Below, piece after piece: positions 57,139 through 64,000 of a DNA stretch of 64,000 nt. Source of the stretch: Streptomyces sp. DG1A-41 (lineage in GTDB: Bacteria; Actinomycetota; Actinomycetes; Streptomycetales; Streptomycetaceae); assembly GCF_037055355.1 (NCBI RefSeq), contig NZ_CP146350.1, forward strand, positions 7,339,001 to 7,403,000, given 5' to 3'. The notes beneath the pieces were generated by a model. That model worked only from the letters and a program-made list of their open reading frames with translations, was not told the origin of the DNA and did not search any database. How positions within the stretch are numbered: position 1 is the first letter of the stretch; each line of letters starts with the position of its first letter. The position numbers were made by a program, and so were the translations under genes.

Positions 57139-58946
57139 CAGGACACTCCCATGCGGTCGAGGGTCGCGGAGAGCACGGCCACGGCATCGCAGCCCGCGAA
57201 GACGTACGCGTCGACACCGGCGTACTGCCCGGGACGGCCCGCGAGGAACACGTGCGAGGCGCCGGCCGATCGCAGTTCGGTGGCCACCTGCGCCGCCTTC
57301 TCCTCGTACAGCGCGTCGCTGGAGCACAGCACGGCCTCGCTCGCGCCGCTGTCTTCGAAGGTGCCCTCCGTGACGGGCTCGATGCCGCCCGCCTGGAGAA
57401 GGTTCGAGGCGAAGGTGAGGCGTGCGGTGTGGGCGGTGGCCGGGCCGATCGCGGCGAGGAAGATCCGGGGCCGGGAGCCGGTCTTCGCGAGGTGGGCGTC
57501 GGAGCGGGCGCGCAGCGCCTCGTACTCCTCGTCGCGGCGCACCCGCGGCAGCCCGCCGGACGGCGGCTCGGGTGCGCTCTCGCGGACGACCGGCTTCTCC
57601 GCGAGGTACGGGAACTCGCTGACGCCCGTGACGGGTTCGCGTCGCGTGGCCAGCTTCCGGCGGCGGGCCTGCCAGGTGTCGGCCAGGTCCTGCGCGAGGT
57701 CCCCCGACCGCAGGGCCGCAGCCATGCCGCCGAGCCGCTCGGTACGCCGGAAGAACTCCCAGCCCGCGTGGGCGAGTTCGTCGGTGAGCCGCTCCACGTA
57801 CCAGGAGCCGCCCGCCGGGTCGATCACCCGGGACAGATGCGACTCCTCGATGAGGATCGTGGAGGTGTTGCGGGCGATACGGCGCGCGAACGCGTCCGGC
57901 AGGCCGAGGGCGTGGTCGAAGGGCAGCACGGTGACCGAGTCGGCCCCGCCCGCCCCGGCGGCCAGCGTGGCGATGGTCGTGCGCAGCATGTTCACCCACG
58001 GGTCGCGGCGCGTCATCATCACCGGCGATGTCACGACGTGCTGGAGCTGTGCCCCCGCGCGCGGTGCCCCGCAGACCTCGGCCACCCGCGACCACAGCCG
58101 GCGCGCGGCCCGCAGCTTGGCGATCGTGAGGAACTGGTCGGCGGTCGCCGCGTACCGGAACTCCAGCTGCGCACAGGCGTGTTCGACGTTCAGTCCGGCC
58201 TCGGTCAGATTCCGCAGATACGCCACGCCCGTGGCCAGCGAGCAGCCCAGCTCTTGGGCGGCCGAGCCGCCGGCCTCGTGGTAGGGCAGCGCGTCCACGG
58301 TCAGCGCCCGCAGCCGCGGGTACCCCTCGGCACACAGCCGCGCGAGCTCCGCCGCCGGAGCGACGTCGGCCTGCTTCCCGGTCCGGGCCTCCTGACCCAG
58401 CGGATCCGCGCCCAGATTGCCGTGCGCCGCCTCCCGGGCGACACCGCGCTCCTGGTACAGCCTCAGCAACTCCCGCGCGGCGGTCCCGGTGTCACGCCCC
58501 GCGTCGAGGACGACGGGGGCGAGGTCGAGAAGGACGCCGTCGAGGACCCGGCCGAGCTCCGGCGCCGGAATGCCGCCTTCCCCCACTGTCAGCCACAGGG
58601 AGGTGACGCCGTTCTCCAGATCCGCGAGCACCGCGCCGTTGTCGGCCACCGTGTGCCGTTGCCGTACGTCCCAGCCGCCGAGCGTGTTCCCCTCGGCCCG
58701 GCCGCCCCGCACGAAGGGTGCGAATCCGGGCAGGCCCGGCTCGGGCGCGGTGTCGTGCGCGGTGTAGAGAGGCCGGGTGCGCAGCCCGTCCTCCAGCGCG
58801 GTGGACAGGGCTTCCTCGGCCTCGGCGCCCTCCACTTCCTTGCCCGACTTGCGCAGCACGCCCGCCACAAGGCGCTGCCACTGCTCATGGGGCACATCAG
58901 GGAACTCGCCGGCCAGCTCAAGCCCGTCGTCAGGCAGGACCGTCAT
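57138..58946 (-). CDS. mutA: Methylmalonyl-CoA mutase small (non-catalytic) subunit
   Basis: A 602-residue partner subunit. It shares the barrel of MutB but lacks substrate and cobalamin residues; the C-terminal region has no DxHxxG. Recognisable segments are [42 protein letters not shown] and [21 protein letters not shown]. It is first in the mutA-mutB-meaB operon. The ATG at 58946 is only 7 bases from a TAGCAT box and has no ribosome site, so the mRNA may be leaderless. Confidence 0.95.
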
Positions 58947-58952
58947 GCTCGG

Positions 58953-58958
58953 ATGCTA
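58953..58958 (-). promoter_or_regulatory. -10 box of a possible leaderless mutA promoter
   Basis: TAGCAT on the minus strand ends six bases before the mutA ATG, placing the transcript start at the A of the ATG. No good -35 is seen 17-18 bases upstream. Confidence 0.45.
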
Positions 58959-59117
58959 GGACACCGACACAGAGGAGCAGCAGTGGGCGAGCCTGTGACC
59001 TTGCCCTCGCCGTTTCTGTGATCCCGATCTCCCCTGCGGGGAGAGATTTTCACAGGGTAACCGGACAGGGAGCAGCCTCCGACAGGGAGCCGCCCTACGA
59101 CAAGGAGCGTCCACGCC

Positions 59118-60083
59118 ATGGGTACCGCCGTCCACGTCCCGCAGACCCGGGACATGATCGGAGACGAGCTCTCCGGCGACGAGGCGTTCACCGCCCTGCG
59201 CCACTACGGAGGGCTGCGGCTGCTGGCCGACTCCTTCGCACGGTTCCGTTACGCGGACGGCTTCACCAACGCGCGGGCCCTCGCCTTCCAGGTGGTGCTC
59301 GGGCTGGTCCCGTGCACCGTGGCGCTCGTCGGGCTGGCCACGTCGGTGCACACGGAGGGCGTGGGCCGGGTCATCGAGCTCACGCTCGGCCGGATCGTGC
59401 CCGGTGCCAGCGCGCAGGTCGTCGAGGACGCCTTCGAAGGGACGCGGCGCACCGCGCACGGCGATGTCTGGGGCACGCTCGCCCTGTGGCTCGGTCTGGG
59501 CTTCGCGCTGCTGAACCTCGCCTCGGCCATGGGCCAGATCGAGCGCGGCGCCAACCGTATCTACGGCATCGAGCGCGACCGTCCCTTCCCGCGCAAGTAC
59601 GGGCGGGCGATCCTGCTCGCGTTCGCCGCCGGTCTGCCCCTGGTGCTGGGGTTCGTCGTCCTCGTCGCCGGCGAGGCCGTGGGCGACGCCGTGGCGGACT
59701 CGGCCGGCTGGGCGGGCAGCGGGTCGCGGTGGTGGGGTGTGCTCGACATCCCCGTGGGGCTCGCGCTGGCGTGGGTGGCCTCCGCCGTGATCTTCCGCTG
59801 GTCGCCCCGCCGTGTCCAGCCCGGCTACACCTGGCTGGCCTTCGGCTCGGCCGTGCATCTGGTGCTGTGGGTGTCGGCCACCGGGCTGCTCGCGCTGTAC
59901 GTCGAGGAGAGCGGTGCCTTCGGCGCCGTGTACGGGCCGCTGACCGCCTTCATCGCCCTGCTGCTGTGGGCCAACCTCACCGCCGTCGCGCTCTTCCTCG
60001 GCATCGCGTTCGCCGCCCAGCTGGAGGCGGCCCGCGCCGGCATCGAATCAGCCGTCCAGCCGGACCCCGGACCCGGCGCGTGA
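59118..60083 (+). CDS. YihY/BrkB family inner-membrane protein
   Basis: A 321-residue protein with six membrane segments and the family N-terminus FARFRYADGFTNARALAFQVVLGLVP. Further landmarks are NLASAMGQIERGANRIYGIERDR and WVASAVIFRWSPRRVQPGYTW. These proteins were once called ribonuclease BN by mistake; their true role is unclear and may be transport. It is divergent from mutA. Confidence 0.92.
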   Translation: MGTAVHVPQTRDMIGDELSGDEAFTALRHYGGLRLLADSFARFRYADGFTNARALAFQVVLGLVPCTVALVGLATSVHTEGVGRVIELTLGRIVPGASAQVVEDAFEGTRRTAHGDVWGTLALWLGLGFALLNLASAMGQIERGANRIYGIERDRPFPRKYGRAILLAFAAGLPLVLGFVVLVAGEAVGDAVADSAGWAGSGSRWWGVLDIPVGLALAWVASAVIFRWSPRRVQPGYTWLAFGSAVHLVLWVSATGLLALYVEESGAFGAVYGPLTAFIALLLWANLTAVALFLGIAFAAQLEAARAGIESAVQPDPGPGA

Positions 60084-60115
60084 GCCCGGACGCCGGCCGA
60101 GCAGCCGCGGCGTCC

Positions 60116-60541
60116 TCAGCGGCTCGCCGCAGCGGTCACCGTCGCGGGGTCCACCCCGGTCAGTTCGACGATGCGGTGCGGTGCCACGCCGGCGGCCAGC
60201 GCGCGTCCGATCAGGCCGTCCCGCCCGTCCGCGCAGTCGCGGTAGGCGAGCAGCTCCTCCTCGACCCGGGCGAGCGGCTCCGGTGCCAGCCGGTGGCCGA
60301 CCCGGCTCAGTTCCTCGTCGCTCAGCGGGACGGGCAGCCGTTCCGCCCCCTCGGGAATGGCCGCCGTCTCCTCCGGCGGCAGCAGGCGCAGGTGCGGGGA
60401 GGCCGGCGTGCTTCCCTGAGCGTCCAGCCACGCGCGTACCGCGGGAGTCTCCATGCAGGCGAGCTCCCCGACGGCGGCGGGGGCCACGCCGAGCCGCGCG
60501 GACGCGTCGTCAAGCAGGAACAGGCAGGCGTCGTCGGTCAT
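60116..60541 (-). CDS. Hypothetical protein
   Basis: A 141-residue Ala/Glu/Leu-rich protein starting MTDDACLFLLDDASARLG, with helix-turn-helix-like ends (GVAPAAVGELACMETPAVRAW and GVAPHRIVELTGVDPATVTAA). It is convergent with the YihY gene and divergent from the AlkZ-like gene. Coding character and a good start support it; I recognise no family. Confidence 0.65.
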   Translation of the reverse strand: MTDDACLFLLDDASARLGVAPAAVGELACMETPAVRAWLDAQGSTPASPHLRLLPPEETAAIPEGAERLPVPLSDEELSRVGHRLAPEPLARVEEELLAYRDCADGRDGLIGRALAAGVAPHRIVELTGVDPATVTAAASR

Positions 60542-60666
60542 CCTCGGCTCCTTCTCAACTGGGGGATCGACGTCCCATTACCCCGCCGCGCCCGGATTAC
60601 CGCCGGCTCCGGGAGTCTCGGCCGTTGCGGCCAGAGCCTGTCCGCGACCCCGGCTACCGTGCCCGC

Positions 60667-61783
60667 ATGACGAACACCAAGCGGAGCGTCACCCGCACGG
60701 CACCCCGCCTCGGTACCCGGGCCCTCAACCGCGCCACCCTCGACCGGCAGCTGCTCCTGCGCCCGGCCGGGATCTCCGCCGCCGCGGCCGTCGAGCACCT
60801 GGTCGGCCTCCAGGCGCAGAACGTCAAGCCCCCGTACTACGCGCTCGCCGCCCGTCTCGACGATTTCGCCCCCGAGGCGCTGTCCCGGCCGATGGCCGAC
60901 CGCGAGGTCGTCCGGATCGTCACGATGCGCTCCACCATCCACACCCACACCGCGGACGACTGCCTCACCCTGCGGCCGCTGGTGCAGTTCGCCCGGGACC
61001 GGGAGCTGACGAACTTCCGCAAGGGACTCGCCGGTGTCGACCTGGACCGGCTCGCCGCCCTCGCCCACGACCTCGTCGAGACCGAGCCCCGCACCATGAA
61101 GCAACTGCGCGAGGCCCTGCTCCAGGAGTGGCCGGACGCCGACCCGCAAGCCCTTGCCGTCGCCGCCCGGTGCCGTCTCCCGCTCGTGCAGGTGACCCCG
61201 CGCGGCCTGTGGGGCAGGAGCGGGCAGGTCTGCCTGACCACCGCCGAGCACTGGCTCGGCCGTCCCACCGGACCGGCCGCCACGCCCGACGCGGTCGTCC
61301 TGCGCTATCTCGCCGCCTTCGGCCCGGCCTCCGTACGGGACATGCAGACCTGGGCCGGACTGACCCGCCTGCGCGACGCCTTCGAACGCCTCCGCCCGCG
61401 ACTCGTCACCTTCCGCGACGACAGCGGCACCGAGCTCTTCGACCTCCCCGACGCCCCGCGCCCCGACCCGGACACCCCGGCCCCGCCGCGCTTCCTGCCC
61501 GAGTTCGACAACCTCCTGCTCTCCCACGCCGACCGCACCCGCGTCGTCCCGCCCGAGTACCGGGGCCGCTCCTGGCAGGGAAACATCGCCCACTGGCGCG
61601 CTCCTGGTCGACGGGTTCCTCGCGGGGTTGTGGCGACTGCAGGAGCGGGCCCTCGTCATCGAGCCCTTCGGCCGGCTCACCAGGACCCAGCGGGACGAGG
61701 TCACCGCCGAGGGGGAGCGGATGCTGCGGATCATGCACCCGGAGACGCCGTACGACATCCGCTTCGGCGTCGTACGGAGCTGA
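60667..61783 (+). pseudogene. AlkZ-like winged-helix DNA glycosylase (HTH_42 family), frameshifted near the 3' end
   Basis: A HTH_42-superfamily protein of about 371 residues if intact. The motif LVGLQAQNVKPPYYAL contains the Gln-x-Gln signature of AlkZ-like glycosylases, which unhook DNA interstrand crosslinks (E. coli YcaQ has Gln-x-Asp instead). Three tandem winged helices follow (REVVRIVTMRSTIH, TMKQLREALLQEW). The frame changes by +1 near 61597: after NIAHWR the expected LLVDGFLAGLWRLQE and FGRLTRTQRDEV are in another frame, which reaches TGA at 61781-61783. Either an indel error or a truncation removing about 60 residues. Confidence 0.85.
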
Positions 61784-61796
61784 GCGGAGCGACGCC

Positions 61797-62459
61797 TCAG
61801 TCCGCCCGGCCCGTCACCGCCACCGTCACGCCCAGGCCGATCATCGTGCAGCCGCCCGCACCGCCGATCAGCGACAGGCGACGGTCCGACCGGGCGAACC
61901 ACGCGCGGGCCGCCGACGCGGTCAGGCCCCACAGCGTGTCCGTGACGAGGCCGATCGAGATCGGTACGAGGCCCAACAGCAGCATCTGCGAGGGCACATG
62001 GCCGGCCGAGTGGTCCACGAACTGCGGCAGGACGGCGGCGAAGAACACCACGCCCTTCGGGTTGGTGACGCCGACGAGGACCCCGTCCAGCAGCGTCCGG
62101 AGATCCCCGCGAGCCGGCCCCGCCGACCGGGTGCCGATCTGCGATGCCTTCAGTTCCCCACGGCGGCGGAACGCCTGCACACCCAGATACAACAGATACG
62201 CGGCACCCGCCAGCTTCACCGTCAGATACACCGTCACCGATCGCTCGACCAGCGAGCCGAGCCCGACCGCGACCGCCACGACCAGCAGGTAGGAGCCGAC
62301 CACGTTGCCGAGGGCCGTCGCCACGGCGGTGCGGCGGCCGTGGGCGAGGGCCCGGCCGATGACGAACAGGACGCTGGGCCCCGGGATCACGATGACCAGG
62401 AGCGACATCACGGCGAAGGCGAGGAGACGGTCGGCGGAAACCACGAGCATCACTCCCAT
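61797..62459 (-). CDS. LysE-family amino acid/metabolite exporter
   Basis: A 220-residue RhtB/LysE translocator with six membrane segments. The family N-terminus AFAVMSLLVIVIPGPSVLFVIGRAL carries the PGP signature, and GVTNPKGVVFFAAVLPQFVD is near residue 130. The ATG at 62459 (MGVMLVVS) is used; an ATG three codons later is possible. The exported substrate may be an amino acid or homoserine lactone-like compound. Confidence 0.92.
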   Translation of the reverse strand: MGVMLVVSADRLLAFAVMSLLVIVIPGPSVLFVIGRALAHGRRTAVATALGNVVGSYLLVVAVAVGLGSLVERSVTVYLTVKLAGAAYLLYLGVQAFRRRGELKASQIGTRSAGPARGDLRTLLDGVLVGVTNPKGVVFFAAVLPQFVDHSAGHVPSQMLLLGLVPISIGLVTDTLWGLTASAARAWFARSDRRLSLIGGAGGCTMIGLGVTVAVTGRAD

Positions 62460-62509
62460 CCGCCGCCATTCAAGCACCCGAACCCGGCCGGCGGCATGGA
62501 GAGATGGAG

Positions 62510-62552
62510 AGGGGGCGTTGCGGGCCGCTCGTGGAGGCCCGCAACGCCCCCT
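62510..62552 (-). terminator. Terminator of the trypsin-like protease gene
   Basis: A perfect 17-bp stem (62510-62526 with 62536-62552) with a 9-base loop starts 38 bases beyond the protease stop. Confidence 0.8.
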
Positions 62553-62590
62553 GGTATTTCACCTGAGGGGTGCTCAGGAGCTGTGCCCGG

Positions 62591-63382
62591 TTACGAGTTG
62601 ACCTGCGTCGTCACCAGGTTGGAGAAGGTGGTCAGCCGGGTGTAGATGCCCGGGTAACCGGCCTGGGCGCAGCCCTCGCCCCAGGAAGTGATGCCTGCCA
62701 GGACGCCCCCGATGAGCAGGGGGCCGCCGCTGTCGCCCTGGCAGGTGTCCACGCCGCCGGAGGTGTATCCGGCGCACACCATGTCGCTCCGCACGAAGTC
62801 GGAGCCGTAGGAGCTGCCGCAGCTGGAGTCGGACACGGTCGGTACGGTCGCGGTGCGCAGCTGGTTGGAGGCGCTGCCGCCCGAGGAGGTGGTGCCCCAG
62901 CCGAGGATGCGGGCGGTGGTGCCGGCCGCGTACACCGAGGTCTGGGAGGAGGAGACGTACTTCGCCGGCGTGTACGGCATCGACGTCGACAGCGTCAGCA
63001 CGGCCACGTCGTCGCCGTTGGTGACGTCGGTGTAGCTCGGGTGGATCCATATCTTGCTGACTCTGCTGACTGTGCCGTTGGTGCCGTTGCGGTAGGTGCG
63101 GCCACCGACGACGCGCACGCTGCCGGTGGTCTCGCCGACCATGCAGTGGGCGGCGGTGACGACCTTCGTGGGCGAGACCAGCGTGCCGCCGCAGAACTGG
63201 GTCTGCGAGGCGTCCGTGATCTGCATGACGAACGGGTACGCGGTCGTCGTGGTCGTGGTACCGCCGACGATCGGCTGGGGCGCGGCGACGGCGGAGGGAG
63301 CGGCGAGCAGCGCGGTCGCGGCGGCGGCAGCGGTCGCCGTGGCGACGGCGGCGGCCTTCTTGGCACGGTTGAACCCGAACAT
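62591..63382 (-). CDS. Secreted trypsin-like serine protease
   Basis: A 263-residue S1 family protease. The signal peptide (KKAAAVATATAAAAATALLA) is followed by a short propeptide and PIVGGTTTT, where mature enzyme begins. Catalytic residues lie in VVTAAHCM (His), DDVAVLTL (Asp) and CQGDSGGPL (Ser). The Asp in GGVDTCQGDSGG at the specificity pocket predicts cleavage after Lys/Arg. Six cysteines are positioned for three disulphides. The ATG at 63382 follows GAGGAGA. It closely resembles Streptomyces trypsins. Confidence 0.95.
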   Translation of the reverse strand: MFGFNRAKKAAAVATATAAAAATALLAAPSAVAAPQPIVGGTTTTTTAYPFVMQITDASQTQFCGGTLVSPTKVVTAAHCMVGETTGSVRVVGGRTYRNGTNGTVSRVSKIWIHPSYTDVTNGDDVAVLTLSTSMPYTPAKYVSSSQTSVYAAGTTARILGWGTTSSGGSASNQLRTATVPTVSDSSCGSSYGSDFVRSDMVCAGYTSGGVDTCQGDSGGPLLIGGVLAGITSWGEGCAQAGYPGIYTRLTTFSNLVTTQVNS

Positions 63383-63490
63383 GGGTCTCCTCGGGGAGTT
63401 GCCGGTGGGGGGTCGCGCGGGTGTGGTCGTGCACGGTGACCCTGACGCCGTTGTTCGGATCTCCGTGTGCCCGGCGAGCGGCACGCGACA

Positions 63491-63520
63491 AAGCTAGAGC
63501 CCGGCAGCATGGGCTCCCAA
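63491..63520 (-). promoter_or_regulatory. Promoter of the protease gene
   Basis: -35 TTGGGA (63515-63520), 18-base spacer, -10 TAGCTT (63491-63496) on the minus strand. The predicted start near 63484 gives a leader of about 100 bases. Confidence 0.55.
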
Positions 63521-63597
63521 TGAGGGAACCCCCTAAGGGAGTTGGGCAGGGTAAACCCTCGGTCCGGCCTCTTGAAACCTGGTGGGAGCGGGCGGGG

Positions 63598-64000
63598 TCA
63601 GGTCGTGCGGCGGCCCGCCGCCAGCCGGACGATGTCCACCCGCGAACGGATCCCCAGCTTGCGGTAGACCCGGGTCAGGGTCGCCTCGACGGTCTTGACG
63701 CTGATGAACAGACGGGCCGCGATCTCCCGGTTGGTCGCGCCCTCCATCACCAGCGAGGCGACCTGACGCTCCATCGACGCGAGGCCCTCCAGCGCGTCGA
63801 GCGCGACGGGCGGCGCCACGGAGGCGGGCTCCACCGCCGCGGGACCGGCCGCGTCGACCTGCCGCAGCCAGGGCAGTGCCCGGCAGCGCCGGAACAGCCG
63901 GGCGGCCTCGTCGTACGACGCCGGTCCCGGCAGGGGAGTCCCGCCGCTGCGGGGGGAAGCGGCGGCCTGGGTGCGCAGGCGGGCCAGCGCGAAGGCGGCC
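63598..64000 (-). CDS. C-terminal part of a LuxR-family transcriptional regulator (partial)
   Basis: The minus-strand frame is open from the window edge to TGA at 63600-63598, giving 134 residues. The last ~60 are a LuxR (GerE) helix-turn-helix: SMERQVASLVMEGATNREIAA, LFISVKTVEATLTRVYRKLG and SRVDIVRLA. The Ala/Arg-rich segment before it (YDEAARLFRRCRALPWLRQV) resembles the helical end of a large ATP-binding LuxR (LAL/MalT-like) protein. The start lies beyond the window. It is transcribed toward the protease gene and could regulate it; Streptomyces protease genes are often paired with such regulators. Confidence 0.85.
   Translation of the reverse strand, partial: AAFALARLRTQAAASPRSGGTPLPGPASYDEAARLFRRCRALPWLRQVDAAGPAAVEPASVAPPVALDALEGLASMERQVASLVMEGATNREIAARLFISVKTVEATLTRVYRKLGIRSRVDIVRLAAGRRTT

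Overview
The window is chromosomal DNA from a Streptomyces-like actinomycete. The evidence is very high GC, strong G/C preference at third codon positions, GGAGG-type ribosome sites, frequent GTG and TTG starts, and lineage-typical families (DUF2637, DUF3040, PucR, RsbW-type ATPases, AlkZ-like proteins). I see no rRNA, tRNA, CRISPR array, transposase or prophage.

Layout. 1-8990: end of an unknown gene; a membrane protein joining a sigma-like region, an anti-sigma zinc finger and an extracytoplasmic CBM2; rsgA; an ada-alkA/ogt repair pair; a DUF456 protein; a PP2C-type phosphatase; an RsbW-like ATPase. 9050-13250: DUF2637 protein, an iron-box-controlled siderophore-reductase-like protein, a GntR regulator and a repeat-helix protein. 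13390-22104: purine catabolism, with a PucR regulator divergent from three xanthine dehydrogenase subunits, an NCS2 purine permease and XdhC. 22112-23640: a decayed stretch with remnants of an O-methyltransferase and a polysaccharide deacetylase around one intact SRPBCC gene.

23800-36734: the most striking region, a tightly coupled sugar/glycan operon. It holds a UDP-xylose-synthase-like enzyme, a NodU/CmcH carbamoyltransferase, GmhB, GmhA and bifunctional HldE (a route to ADP-heptose), two GT9 heptosyltransferase-like proteins and several other glycosyltransferases. A polysaccharide pyruvyltransferase-like gene lies just beyond. Gram-positive bacteria make no LPS, so the product should be a heptose-containing glycan or glycoconjugate of unknown structure.

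36814-47630: carbohydrate use. Two secreted GH43 enzymes (AbfB and ricin-lectin modules) share a good promoter. A Fur/Zur-type regulator has a Zur-box-like operator in its own promoter spacer. A LacI regulator sits divergently from an ABC sugar importer (lipoprotein plus two permeases) and a GH13 alpha-glucosidase. 47640-64000: AraC and VOC genes, pntAB transhydrogenase, argG behind an ARG-box-like palindrome, meaB-mutB-mutA (methylmalonyl-CoA mutase), a YihY membrane protein, an AlkZ-like DNA glycosylase gene, a LysE exporter, a secreted trypsin-like protease and the end of a LuxR regulator.

A recurring oddity is that seven loci carry frame breaks or a stop. Several look like loss of a single C in a short C-run inside otherwise well-conserved genes. 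Either these are consensus errors in the sequence, or the strain really has several newly broken genes. Annotations of ada-alkA, the xanthine dehydrogenase FAD subunit, one GT9, one GT2 and the AlkZ-like gene depend on which is true.
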